Of a stretch of 64,000 nt of DNA, positions 26,102 through 34,756 are shown piece after piece. Each line of letters begins with the position of its first letter. Within the stretch, counting starts at the first letter, position 1. Location: positions 372,001 through 436,000 of the forward strand of contig NZ_JACOGF010000004.1 in assembly GCF_014284335.1 (NCBI RefSeq). Direction: 5' to 3'. The notes below the pieces were generated by a model. It saw nothing but the letters and a program-made list of their open reading frames with translations, was not told the DNA's origin and searched no databases. The position numbers and the translations under genes are program-made. Source of the stretch: Undibacterium hunanense (GTDB lineage: Bacteria; Pseudomonadota; Gammaproteobacteria; Burkholderiales; Burkholderiaceae_D).

Positions 26102-26629
26102 ATGAGCGTCCATCACATATCCTTCATTGTTTGCAGCCTGTTGATGGTTGCACAATATGCCTGTGCACAGGAAGTCAAAGAGCCCACTGGTGCAGGGAAA
26201 ATCGATTCGCAGTCTGGTAATTCCTCAGCCTCACCTGTGGCCACCTATACCAAACTGAATACGCCAGGCAATGATGTGGCGGCAGTGCGAAAAGCCGAAG
26301 CCGGGCTGGTATCAGCCCAGCCTGATTTGAATGAATCTGTGGTGGCACCTTCGCCTTCCGATGCGCAACTTGCTGGCACAGTAAGCAGTACTCAGAGTAC
26401 CAACAGGCAGGGTATGTATGCGCGTGTCACGAAAGAGTATTACAACCAGTCTGCCAATCAATCAGACAAGCAGGAAAAGGCGGGGGCCTTGTCCAGGTTT
26501 GGTCTTCGTTATTCTGCAACCGACAATGATCAACTGTGGATGGAATACCGCATCAGCGAAAAAAGCGCCCTGCGTCTGCGTGGTGCTGCACACAGAGGCA
26601 TCAGGGTTCTGGCGGTTTTCCATTACTAG
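26102..26629 (+). CDS. Secreted orphan protein
   Basis: A 175-residue protein with a signal peptide (SVHHISFIVCSLLMVAQYACA). A Ser/Pro/Ala-rich low-complexity segment covers about 25-110. The conserved-looking C-terminal part contains TKEYYNQSANQSDKQ and ends in short beta-like segments (LWMEYRISEKSALRLRGAAHRGIRVLAVFHY as separate strands). GAAGAG seven bases upstream favours the ATG at 26102 over 26096. Function unknown; periplasmic or outer-membrane associated. A stem-loop with GAACTCAT/ATGAGTTC starts at the stop codon but lacks a T-run. Confidence 0.65.
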   Translation: MSVHHISFIVCSLLMVAQYACAQEVKEPTGAGKIDSQSGNSSASPVATYTKLNTPGNDVAAVRKAEAGLVSAQPDLNESVVAPSPSDAQLAGTVSSTQSTNRQGMYARVTKEYYNQSANQSDKQEKAGALSRFGLRYSATDNDQLWMEYRISEKSALRLRGAAHRGIRVLAVFHY

Positions 26630-26730
26630 AACTCATCCCTAGTTATGAAATGAGTTCAAAAAATCTGGGCAGGCCTGGCTTGATATTCTGGAAAAATCAA
26701 GCCTGAGCGGTAATTGCCAGAGGAGGTAAC

Positions 26731-26991
26731 ATGAACAGCAGGCTTCCAACTACCATAGAACGAACGCCAACCATGCGTTACAAAAATTATGATATTTTTG
26801 TGATTGCATTCCCTCGCCCTGATGGCCATTGGTCAGCCAGTGGTGAGGTACAGAAGTATGGCGCAGATGGATTGGAAATCGCCCAGCAATTCAGCGGGCC
26901 CTTCATGGCGAATGGCGAAACCGAAGCCAAACTCGCTGTTATTCGCGATGCCAAAATGAAGATTGATGCAATACTGGCTGAACTGAATTAA
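26731..26991 (+). CDS. Small conserved hypothetical protein
   Basis: An 86-residue soluble protein with a near-perfect ribosome site, GAGGAGG, seven to eight bases before the ATG. The core MRYKNYDIFVIAFPRPDGHW is followed by a GPFMANGETEAKLAVIRDAK segment and a C-terminal helix. I recall similar short proteins in Burkholderiales, without known function. An internal ATG at codon 15 could be a second start. Confidence 0.75.
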   Translation: MNSRLPTTIERTPTMRYKNYDIFVIAFPRPDGHWSASGEVQKYGADGLEIAQQFSGPFMANGETEAKLAVIRDAKMKIDAILAELN

Positions 26992-27082
26992 CTCCCCTAG
27001 CCCCTATACAGCGCCTTAGTTACTCCCCTTCATCATCCAGTTTCCCGGACTGTTCAGTTGCGCTGACAGGCATCTGTTCACT

Positions 27083-27102
27083 CATATGCATCCGTGCATA
27101 TG
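27083..27102. promoter_or_regulatory. Perfect palindrome upstream of a membrane-anchored gene
   Basis: CATATGCA-TCCG-TGCATATG forms 8-bp arms around four bases, about 140 bases before the next ATG. It could be an operator or a small hairpin; no regulator is assigned. Confidence 0.35.
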
Positions 27103-27243
27103 TGTCCATCTATCATCATCCCCGCTTAAAATGTTTGTACATTGTGTCAACCATAATTTGCCCACAACGTTAGTTTCGTAGGCAAAGAAGTAATAAAATG
27201 CGCCGACACATCATTCAACCATAAAACCGGACAGCGGAAGATA

Positions 27244-27714
27244 ATGAAAATTATAAAATGGATCATTCTTGTCGTCATTGCAGTGCCTTTGGCGCTGGTA
27301 GCAATCATCTATGCGCGCAATAAAATGGTGGGGCCAGCTGGCTGGGCGGAAGATAACACCACCAAACAACTCAAGAGCATGATGAAGGATCCAGATTCCA
27401 TGGTGATTCGTTCTTCTTTTGTTTTACAAAGAACAAATAGCGACGGCAATACCGAAATTTCGATATGCGGCATCGTAGATGGCAGGAATGAATTTGGCGG
27501 TTATGCCGGGGGTACGCGTTTTGTATCCCTGAGTATGGACAATAAGAAAAGCAATACCTTTGATACTATTTTCGTCAAAATTGATGAAAGTACGGCGTCA
27601 GACCGGGCCCTGGCAAAACGCCTCGACACCATCACACCATTCGAGCACGCCTACTGGAATGGCAACTGCGTGGATGAGACACACCCCATGCTGATACGTT
27701 CTTCGGACAGTTAA
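27244..27714 (+). CDS. Membrane-anchored hypothetical protein
   Basis: A 156-residue protein with a single N-terminal hydrophobic helix (IIKWIILVVIAVPLALVAIIYA), likely an anchor with the rest in the periplasm. The soluble part has MMKDPDSMVIRSSFVL and ISICGIVDGRNEFGGYAGGTRFVSL, a pattern seen in small secreted proteins of unknown function. Two cysteines in the soluble part could form a disulfide. GGAAG five bases before the ATG supports the start. It appears monocistronic. Confidence 0.75.
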   Translation: MKIIKWIILVVIAVPLALVAIIYARNKMVGPAGWAEDNTTKQLKSMMKDPDSMVIRSSFVLQRTNSDGNTEISICGIVDGRNEFGGYAGGTRFVSLSMDNKKSNTFDTIFVKIDESTASDRALAKRLDTITPFEHAYWNGNCVDETHPMLIRSSDS

Positions 27715-27800
27715 AACCTTGCTAGCCAGATTCGGCAAAAACCGCTGACCATGACGGCAAGGGTAAACAGGGGATTCACGGAAGTGAAGATGCTCTGGTT

Positions 27801-27848
27801 TTTCTCTGTGCCCCTCTGTGTCTCCGTGCCTCTGTGTTGAGAGGTCTT
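27801..27848. repeat. Second copy of the soxY-soxZ repeat arm
   Basis: The reverse complement begins CAAGACCTCTCAACACAGAGG and continues with CACAGAGGGGCACAGAGAAA. It matches the arm at 7904-7950 at nearly every position but lies in the opposite orientation. It sits just after the recQ stop. Confidence 0.8.
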
Positions 27849-27871
27849 GCTTTAAGGCTTATGAGTACAAA

Positions 27872-29728
27872 TCAAGACTGCAATTCTTCAATCAGACTGA
27901 TAATCTCTTTGCCGTAACTTTCCAGCTTCTTGTCACCCACGCCGGATATGGCGCGCAGGGCCGTCAGCGTGGCAGGTTGCTGGCGGGCGATTTCGCGCAG
28001 GGTGGCGTCGGGGAAGATGACGTAGGCTGGCACATTGTGGGTACGCGCTGTTTCCACACGCCACCAGCGCAGTTTGTCGAAGGCAGCCTGGGCCGTGCTG
28101 TCGAGGTCGGCCTCTGCATAATCTTTTGCCGACTGGCGTTTGTGCTTGACGGCTTTTTCTGCTTTTTTGTACTGGCGCAGCTGTACCTTGATTTCACCAC
28201 GCAAGACGGCGCGGGATGTTTCGGTCAGTTTCAGCGAGCTATAGTTTTCATAATCGACAGCGACCATGCCCAGCGCAATCAACTGGCGCAGCAGGGCGCG
28301 CCATTCGGCTTCGCTCTTGTCTGAGCCTATGCCGTAGGTCGATAATTTGTCATGTCGCCACTGTTGTACGCGTTCAGTATCAATGCCGCGCAAGATGTCG
28401 ATGACATGCCCGGCAGCAAAGCGCTGATCGACACGATACACGGTGGACAGGATTTTTTGCGCCGCCACACTGCCATCAAAAGAGCTGGGCGGGCTGATGC
28501 AGGTATCGCAATTGCCGCAGGGTGTGGCCTGTTGTCCAAAATACTCAAGGATGTGTACGCGCCGGCAATTCAGGGTTTCGCATAGCGACAGCATGGCGTC
28601 CAGCTTGACGCCTTGCACCCTCTTAAAGGTTTCATTGGCTTCAGATTCATCGATCATGCGGCGCTGCTGCACCACATCCTGCAAGCCATAGGCCATCCAG
28701 GCATTGGCACTGGCACCATCGCGGCCGGCACGACCGGTTTCCTGGTAATAACCTTCTATGCTTTTTGGCAAATCCAGATGGGCGACAAAGCGCACATCAG
28801 GTTTGTCTATGCCCATGCCAAAGGCGATGGTGGCACACATGACTATGCCGTCTTCCCGCAGGAAACGCGCCTGGTTACGGCTGCGGTCCTGCAAATCCAT
28901 ACCCGCATGATAGGGCAGGGAAGTGATACCGTTTTCATTCAGGAATTCTGCAGTTTCTTCAACCTTTTTACGCGACAGGCAATATACGATGCCGGCATCA
29001 CCGCTATGCTGGGCCGTGATGAAATCCAGCAATTGCTTGCGGCCATTGGCTTTTTCTACGATCTGGTAGCGGATGTTAGGGCGGTCGAAGGACGACACGA
29101 ACTGCATCGCGTTTTCCAGCTGCAGCCTGTGGATGATCTCATCGCGGGTTTGCTGGTCAGCCGTGGCTGTCAGGGCAATGCGCGGCACATGCGGGAAGCG
29201 CTCATGCAAGGCCGACAGTTTGATGTATTCAGGACGGAAATCATGTCCCCATTGCGAGACACAATGGGCTTCATCAATCGCAAACAGGGCAATGTTGACG
29301 ACTTGCAGCAATTCCAGGCAGCGCTGGGTCAGCAGACGTTCGGGGGCGATATATACCAGGTCAATATCGCCTTCGCGCATTTTCTTTTCCACCGCCAGGA
29401 TTTCATCAAAACTCTGGGTGGAATTTAAAAACGCTGCACGCACGCCGACTTCGGCCAGGGCATCGACCTGGTCCTGCATCAGCGCTATCAGGGGCGACAC
29501 GACGATGCCAACGCCATCGCGTATCAGTGCCGGTATCTGGTAACACAGGGATTTACCACCCCCGGTCGGCATCAGCACCAGGGCATCACCACCATTGACG
29601 ACATGTTCAACGATCTGACCCTGCTGCGAGCGAAAGGCCGGGTAGCCAAATACCGTCTGCAATAAATGCAGAGCCTGTTCAACGCTATCGCTTGTGGTAT
29701 TGCCTGCTTCAGTCACTGCGCTTGTCAC
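27872..29728 (-). CDS. recQ: ATP-dependent DNA helicase RecQ
   Basis: A 3'-5' helicase for recombination repair, about 618 residues. Motif [15 protein letters not shown] near residue 55, motif [19 protein letters not shown], motif V/VI with GRAGRDG, a zinc-binding CGNCDTC in the RQC region (about 400) and a C-terminal HRDC domain (about 540-610) are all present. I take the GTG at 29728; a TTG one codon earlier touches the uppP stop. The frame follows uppP directly, so the two are probably co-transcribed. Confidence 0.95.
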   Translation of the reverse strand: MTSAVTEAGNTTSDSVEQALHLLQTVFGYPAFRSQQGQIVEHVVNGGDALVLMPTGGGKSLCYQIPALIRDGVGIVVSPLIALMQDQVDALAEVGVRAAFLNSTQSFDEILAVEKKMREGDIDLVYIAPERLLTQRCLELLQVVNIALFAIDEAHCVSQWGHDFRPEYIKLSALHERFPHVPRIALTATADQQTRDEIIHRLQLENAMQFVSSFDRPNIRYQIVEKANGRKQLLDFITAQHSGDAGIVYCLSRKKVEETAEFLNENGITSLPYHAGMDLQDRSRNQARFLREDGIVMCATIAFGMGIDKPDVRFVAHLDLPKSIEGYYQETGRAGRDGASANAWMAYGLQDVVQQRRMIDESEANETFKRVQGVKLDAMLSLCETLNCRRVHILEYFGQQATPCGNCDTCISPPSSFDGSVAAQKILSTVYRVDQRFAAGHVIDILRGIDTERVQQWRHDKLSTYGIGSDKSEAEWRALLRQLIALGMVAVDYENYSSLKLTETSRAVLRGEIKVQLRQYKKAEKAVKHKRQSAKDYAEADLDSTAQAAFDKLRWWRVETARTHNVPAYVIFPDATLREIARQQPATLTALRAISGVGDKKLESYGKEIISLIEELQS

Positions 29729-29731
29729 CAA

Positions 29732-30577
29732 TTAGTCGGCCCAGGTAATTACGCCCGTGTAGGCGGTAATCAGAATCATGATACCAAAGGCAATGCGATA
29801 CCAGGCAAACACATTGAAATTGTGCGAGCTGATATAACGCAACAACCAGCGCACGCAAAAGAAGGCAGAGATAAAGGCTGCAACCGTGCCCAGGCTGAAC
29901 ATGGGCAAGTCAGCCATCGACAAATCTTCCCGCGCCTTGTACAGCGAATACACGGTAGCACCCAGCAGTGTCGGTATCGCCAGGAAGAAAGAAAATTCGG
30001 TTGCCGCCTTGCGCGACAAACCAAACAGCATGCCACCGATGATGGTCGCACCAGAGCGGCTGGTGCCGGGGATCAGGCCCAGCGACTGTGCCAAACCTAT
30101 TTTAAGTGCATCGACGATACTCATGTCGTCCACTGATTGTATGCGCGCATGGGCGGTATCATGTTCATCGACGTTTTTATGCTTGCGTTCAACGACCAGA
30201 ATAATAATGCCACCTATGATGAAGGCCATGGCAACCGGTACAGGGGCAAATAGCAGAGCCTTGATTTTTTTGATGAACAATACGCCAAGTACAGCTGCCG
30301 GCAAAAACGCCACGATCAGGTTGACGGCAAATTTGCGCGCCTTGGGATCAGTTGCGAGGCCAGCGATAACACCGATGATTTTTTTGCGGTATTCCCAGCA
30401 GACAGCAAAAATCGCACCTGCCTGTATGACAATTTCAAAAACCTTGGCAGTTTCGGTAGTGAAATTGAGCAGACTACCCGTCAATATGAGGTGACCAGTA
30501 GAAGAGATGGGCAAGAATTCCGTCAAACCTTCGACGATGCCCATGATGATGATTTTGATCGCGATTATTAAGTCCAT
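29732..30577 (-). CDS. uppP: Undecaprenyl-diphosphatase UppP
   Basis: A 281-residue integral membrane enzyme with about eight helices. It recycles the lipid carrier of peptidoglycan synthesis and confers bacitracin tolerance. The two BacA signatures are present: [20 protein letters not shown] at the N-terminus, with its catalytic Glu and Ser, and [15 protein letters not shown] in the middle. It is upstream of recQ, and the stop codon abuts the recQ start. Divergent from the lipoprotein genes, with a 293-base gap holding both promoters and no other gene. Confidence 0.96.
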   Translation of the reverse strand: MDLIIAIKIIIMGIVEGLTEFLPISSTGHLILTGSLLNFTTETAKVFEIVIQAGAIFAVCWEYRKKIIGVIAGLATDPKARKFAVNLIVAFLPAAVLGVLFIKKIKALLFAPVPVAMAFIIGGIIILVVERKHKNVDEHDTAHARIQSVDDMSIVDALKIGLAQSLGLIPGTSRSGATIIGGMLFGLSRKAATEFSFFLAIPTLLGATVYSLYKAREDLSMADLPMFSLGTVAAFISAFFCVRWLLRYISSHNFNVFAWYRIAFGIMILITAYTGVITWAD

Positions 30578-30870
30578 ACGACACTAAAAAGAGGGAGGTT
30601 AAGCAGGGAATTGGTCGGCACGAAGCTTAACATGGCGCATGCCTGCCTGCGCAGAATTTTGCCCGCAAATACCCCACAGCGGGATGAATTTATAAAAATA
30701 ATAAGAATAAAGACTTGCCAGATGGCAGTTCCTTGCACCTAAGGTTCCGTATTCCGGTACTTTTTCGAATTTCATTGTTCCTCTACACATCAATCGCGAT
30801 ACTTTGGCATCGTCCTTGATCGTATCTTCATACTTACTTTTAGTCCTGCCTTTTTAAAGCGCTTATCACT

Positions 30871-31575
30871 ATGTTCAGGTTGTCACAACGGCCCATCTCA
30901 TATTGCAGGTATGGCTTTATAGCCAGCCTGCTGCCGGGATTGATTGCCTGTACTACCACCATGCCAGCACAACCGGTACAGGCGACCGCTGATTCAGGGC
31001 AGATGGAGCAAGTGCTGACCGAGTATCGCAGCAGCCAGGTGGAAGTGATGTTGTTAAGACAGCAGTTTCTTTGGCATTTCCCGGATGCGAATCAGCATCT
31101 GGCCCAGTTTGCCCACCACATACAGGTTGATGGCACGGTACCAGTCCGTTTGCAGGAATTTGTCATCACTTATCACAAGCCACGCCGTCTGACGCCAGCA
31201 TATTCAGGATCTCCGGCTTCGGCAGGCAATGCCAGTGCCATGACGGCAGATTTTGTCGATGAAGTACAGATCAACAGAAATGGTGAGTTTCTGGTGCGTG
31301 AAGCGATATCGCCGGTCTTCACGGGCGGGCAAAGTTATCGCCGCCTGGAAGCGGCCAAACTCAAAGTTGGAAATGACGCCTATGTGCTGACTGTAGCCAA
31401 TGGTTTTTTACATAAACCCATGTGGCTGGCGATTTTTGGCACTGATGGTCATGCCGTGTATCGCATAGGTCTGCCACACGGGACCTGGCAATTTACCGAA
31501 CATGCTGACGGCATTTCCATGGTGGATACCTCTGGTTCCGGCAGAAGGCTGGTGATCAGACCAGAACTGCGATGA
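30871..31575 (+). CDS. Lipoprotein of unknown function, copy 1
   Basis: A 234-residue protein with a lipoprotein signal, lipobox LIAC followed by TTTMPAQ. The C-terminal part (about 125-230) contains LKVGNDAYVLTVANG, MWLAIFGTDGHAVYRIGLPHG and a final ISMVDTSGSGRRLVI. The downstream neighbour has the same order of segments, so the two look like tandem, divergent paralogues. No known domain is recognised. The next gene starts inside its stop codon. Confidence 0.7.
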   Translation: MFRLSQRPISYCRYGFIASLLPGLIACTTTMPAQPVQATADSGQMEQVLTEYRSSQVEVMLLRQQFLWHFPDANQHLAQFAHHIQVDGTVPVRLQEFVITYHKPRRLTPAYSGSPASAGNASAMTADFVDEVQINRNGEFLVREAISPVFTGGQSYRRLEAAKLKVGNDAYVLTVANGFLHKPMWLAIFGTDGHAVYRIGLPHGTWQFTEHADGISMVDTSGSGRRLVIRPELR

Positions 31576-32267
31576 ATGGGCTGGCGAGTTCATCGCAGTA
31601 CCTCCGGAATCTGTGGTCATGCGTTGTGCCCCTGACCCGTCAGAGTTTGAGAGTGTGTGTGGTTGTTTGCCTGAGTACCTGCCTTGGTGCCTGCCTTAGT
31701 GCTTGTGTGATACCTCTGCCCATTATTGGCGGCGGTGTGGCAGGTGCGGCGCGGGATAGTGATGCAGTCAGAGAAGAAGCCTGGAATTACCCTGAATTTA
31801 AGGAGAAGCATGTGCAGACCGAAATGATCAAGGATAGCGTGAGCAAGCAGCCGCGTACAGACCGTAACAATTACTTTGCCGATTTTGAAGACCATGTTCA
31901 TATCCGGCGTAACACACCCACCCGGCTTGGTTCCTACGAATTCAATTTCGTACGTTCCGGTACTGACAATGGCTTGCTGATACAGGTCCACAATAATGGC
32001 CTGCGTGTCCTGCTGGAACGCATACCTTCGGCCTTTTACATGGGCGAGTTGCAGGCCAGTCAGATGCAGATAGCCGGACGTGATTATCTTTTGCTGGCGG
32101 CAAATTCACGCACCAGCACGCATCGTATGTGGCTGGGTATTTTCCGGCCAGATGGCAGCAAGTTATACGCTGCCAGCCTGGAACAGTCAGTGATACGCAT
32201 CCAGCAGACTGAAGATGGCGTTTCACTGTTCTTTTTGAGTGGTGATTCGATGCGTATCAAGATATAG
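31572..32267 (+). CDS. Lipoprotein of unknown function, copy 2
   Basis: A 231-residue protein whose ATG overlaps the preceding stop (ATGA). The long N-terminus holds a Cys-rich hydrophobic stretch encoded by a 12-bp tandem repeat (CLST-CLGA-CLSA-C). The last cysteine before VIPLPIIGGG is the plausible lipidation site. The C-terminal region (DYLLLAANSRTSTHRMWLGIF, LEQSVIRIQQTEDGVSLFFL) parallels copy 1, MWLGIF matching MWLAIF. It contains a charged middle segment absent from copy 1. Probably in the same membrane and process as copy 1. Confidence 0.7.
   Translation: MNGLASSSQYLRNLWSCVVPLTRQSLRVCVVVCLSTCLGACLSACVIPLPIIGGGVAGAARDSDAVREEAWNYPEFKEKHVQTEMIKDSVSKQPRTDRNNYFADFEDHVHIRRNTPTRLGSYEFNFVRSGTDNGLLIQVHNNGLRVLLERIPSAFYMGELQASQMQIAGRDYLLLAANSRTSTHRMWLGIFRPDGSKLYAASLEQSVIRIQQTEDGVSLFFLSGDSMRIKI
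31668..31703 (+). repeat. 12-bp tandem repeat in lipoprotein signal region
   Basis: Three degenerate in-frame units, TGCCTGAGTACC, TGCCTTGGTGCC and TGCCTTAGTGCT, encode the CLxx repeats of the lipoprotein leader. Confidence 0.8.
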
Positions 32268-32417
32268 CTGCTTCAGCGCTTTCCCTGCAGCTGAGGAAAA
32301 GCCTGGAATGGCAGGGGTGGAATTCGTGAATCTCTTGCGTCAATCTGACATCTGATTGAATGCACTGAATCCACCCCGGACTGCTAATTCAGCAAAAGTC
32401 TTTGCTGCGTGTCACTT

Positions 32418-32468
32418 TCAAAACTGCTGTCAAAACCGCTTTCAAAACCGCTTTCAAAACCGCTTTCA
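32418..32468. repeat. 12-bp tandem repeat across the chemoreceptor stop codon
   Basis: Four copies of TCAAAACCGCTT (the first with two mismatches) end exactly at the TCA that is the reverse complement of the chemoreceptor TGA stop. Read in the gene's own direction, every unit repeats that stop codon in frame. Confidence 0.85.
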
Positions 32469-34193
32469 AAATTCCTCCCAGTCATCGCTGGATGCTGACG
32501 TAGATGATGCAGGCTTTTTCTTTGTTGCTGATGCCTGCAACCTGGCTGGTTGTGCAGCAGCGCGTTTTATAGCAGGTGTACGGCCTGCGGCTGTTGCGCG
32601 TGCTGGTTGCCGGGGTGTTGGTGTTGCAGCGGTTTTGGCCTGGGCAATGATATTGAATTGTGAAACCAGGTCTGAAAGTTTTGCAGATTGATCGCGCATA
32701 CTTTCTGCTGCAGCGGCAGCTTCTTCAACCAGTGCCGCATTTTGCTGCGTCATTTCATCCATCTGCGTGACAGCCAGATTGACTTGCTCAATACCGGCGC
32801 TCTGTTCCTGACTGGCAGCGGTGATTTCACTCATGATGTCGGCAACATGCTGTACGCTGGTGACGATTTCCTGCATCGTCTTGCCGGCGGTATCAACCAG
32901 CTTGCTGCCATGTTCGACCTTGCCGACAGAATCATCGATCAGGTATTTGATTTCTTTGGCGGCAGAGGCGCTACGCTGTGCCAGATTGCGCACTTCAGTC
33001 GCCACTACCGCAAAACCACGACCCTGTTCACCCGCACGAGCAGCTTCTACCGCTGCATTCAACGCCAGGATATTGGTCTGGAAGGCAATGCCATCAATTA
33101 CCGAAATAATATCGACGATTTTGTTCGAGCTTTCCTTGATGGAACCCATGGTGGTTACCACTTGCCCAACGACCTCACCACCTTTGACGGCAACGCCGGA
33201 TGCCGATATCACCAATTGATTTGCCTGACGTGCATTGTCAGCATTCTGTTTGACGGTGGAAGTCAGTTCTTCCATCGACGAAGCAGTTTCTTCCAGCGAA
33301 CTTGCCTGTGATTCTGTGCGCGACGACAGGTCGGCATTGCCAGTGGCAATTTCGGCGGCCGCCACACTGATGGTTTCGGTACCATGACGGACTTCGCCTA
33401 TGACACCGCTCAAGCCCGTATTGATGCCATTGATTGCAGTCATCATCTTGCCGATTTCATCATTGTGTTGAATGTCAATAATATCGCTCAGGTCACCCTG
33501 CGCCATTTTTTCTGCAACGGCAGTGGCTCTGGCCAGCGGTTTGGTGATCGATGTCGCCATCATCCAGGCGCAGATTGCCGACAACAGTGCGGCGATCAGT
33601 GACAGTACGATCAGCAGTACTTTGCTGGACTGGTAAGTTTGCTGGATTTCGGCCGAAGTATCGTCGATTTGTTTGCGCTGTAGAGACAGCATTGCTTCGA
33701 TTTTCTTGATGTACAACGCTGCTGCTGGAAGAAATTCTTTTTCCAGGGCAGTATTGGCTTCATCTACCTTATCTTCTTTTTTCAACGTCACAACTTTATT
33801 GCGCGTGTTGAGATAAGCCTGTCTCTGTTCGCCGATTTCCTTGAAAAGTGCGACTTCATCCGGGCTTTGCATGTGCTCTGCAATGGCTTTTTGCAAAAGG
33901 CCGGATGCCTTGGTGGATTCTTCCTGCTCTGCTGCAAAAAAACTGGCCAGTGAAGGATCGCTGCTTTTTGCAATGGCTGTGGTGCGGCGCACCCCGGTGT
34001 GTATATTGCGGTACCAGTCGCTGATCAGCCGTTCGGTCGTCAATGGGTCTTTCAGCAAATTATCCGTTGCAGCGGCAACGGCATTGAGCTTGAAAATGGC
34101 AATGACAGTGGTGATGAAGAACAGTATAAGGATCAGGGCAAAACCTAAGCCTAACCTTTTACCGACTGAAAGGTGTTTGAGCTGAGAGATCAT
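32466..34193 (-). CDS. Methyl-accepting chemotaxis protein
   Basis: A 575-residue chemoreceptor. It has a membrane helix at about 11-33, a periplasmic four-helix-bundle sensor domain (about 34-190), a second helix (about 192-214), a HAMP domain (about 214-268) and a long cytoplasmic coiled coil. The coiled coil carries the invariant signalling tip [20 protein letters not shown]. The C-terminal tail is Ala/Pro/Lys-rich and ends DWEEF, a pentapeptide of the kind that tethers CheR/CheB. No chemotaxis genes are nearby. The sensor ligand is unknown. A tandem repeat begins at the stop codon. Confidence 0.94.
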   Translation of the reverse strand: MISQLKHLSVGKRLGLGFALILILFFITTVIAIFKLNAVAAATDNLLKDPLTTERLISDWYRNIHTGVRRTTAIAKSSDPSLASFFAAEQEESTKASGLLQKAIAEHMQSPDEVALFKEIGEQRQAYLNTRNKVVTLKKEDKVDEANTALEKEFLPAAALYIKKIEAMLSLQRKQIDDTSAEIQQTYQSSKVLLIVLSLIAALLSAICAWMMATSITKPLARATAVAEKMAQGDLSDIIDIQHNDEIGKMMTAINGINTGLSGVIGEVRHGTETISVAAAEIATGNADLSSRTESQASSLEETASSMEELTSTVKQNADNARQANQLVISASGVAVKGGEVVGQVVTTMGSIKESSNKIVDIISVIDGIAFQTNILALNAAVEAARAGEQGRGFAVVATEVRNLAQRSASAAKEIKYLIDDSVGKVEHGSKLVDTAGKTMQEIVTSVQHVADIMSEITAASQEQSAGIEQVNLAVTQMDEMTQQNAALVEEAAAAAESMRDQSAKLSDLVSQFNIIAQAKTAATPTPRQPARATAAGRTPAIKRAAAQPARLQASATKKKPASSTSASSDDWEEF

Positions 34194-34440
34194 AGATTTT
34201 CTTATTTATGTCGAAAGACAAGTTGAAAATGCAGACGCAAACTTCACAGACAGTCTACACTTGGATGGTATGGAAATATATTTCCCGGTGGAAATTATAC
34301 GCAAAAAACGACTAATTTATTTCAATAAGTCTGGATTATTTTCACGTATGCCGCGCTTTTTCATCTTATTTCACAATTGAAGCGCGAATCGCTCCGGAGT
34401 TTTGTAAAAAAAGGTGAAATGAAGGCTGTTGATATGTCCG

Positions 34441-34710
34441 TCAGCCGGGTCTGGTCGCCTGTTCCAGTGCGCTGATCCAGCGTATGGCCTGCTCCCTGTC
34501 ATTGCCGCACATGTCTACCGCCGCCTGCAAGCCTGAGCAGCAGGCGGGTCGTTCCGGTTGACCAAAAATCGCGCAGCGCAAATCGTGTGTCAATTGCACA
34601 CAGGGTACGCCAGCGGGTTTGCCATCAGGCATGCCGGGTATGGGGCTGGTGATGGACGGTGCAATGCAGCATGCAGCGCACAGCGGGCGACAAGATAGTG
34701 ATGTACTCAT
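34441..34710 (-). CDS. YkgJ-type cysteine-cluster protein
   Basis: An 89-residue protein with cysteines spaced as in the YkgJ family: CRPLCAACC at the N-terminus, then VPC, RCAIF and PACC. These proteins are thought to bind a metal ion or iron-sulfur cluster; no reaction is known. It contains the frequent QPERPA motif just before the second Cys pair. It lies alone between the chemoreceptor and the symporter. The ATG at 34710 is the first in frame. Confidence 0.85.
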   Translation of the reverse strand: MSTSLSCRPLCAACCIAPSITSPIPGMPDGKPAGVPCVQLTHDLRCAIFGQPERPACCSGLQAAVDMCGNDREQAIRWISALEQATRPG

Positions 34711-34756
34711 ACCGGTATTTTATCGGATGCTGACGCCGGGTGGCTAGCAGGCCAAG

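Noticed and set aside
28613..29428. 271-codon open frame antisense to recQ
   Set aside because: Overlaps the helicase core completely; the sequence shows no family motif.
32356..32691. 111-codon + strand frame over the 12-bp repeats
   Set aside because: It runs antisense through the end of the chemoreceptor gene; the repeated NRF-Q pattern is only the translated tandem repeat.
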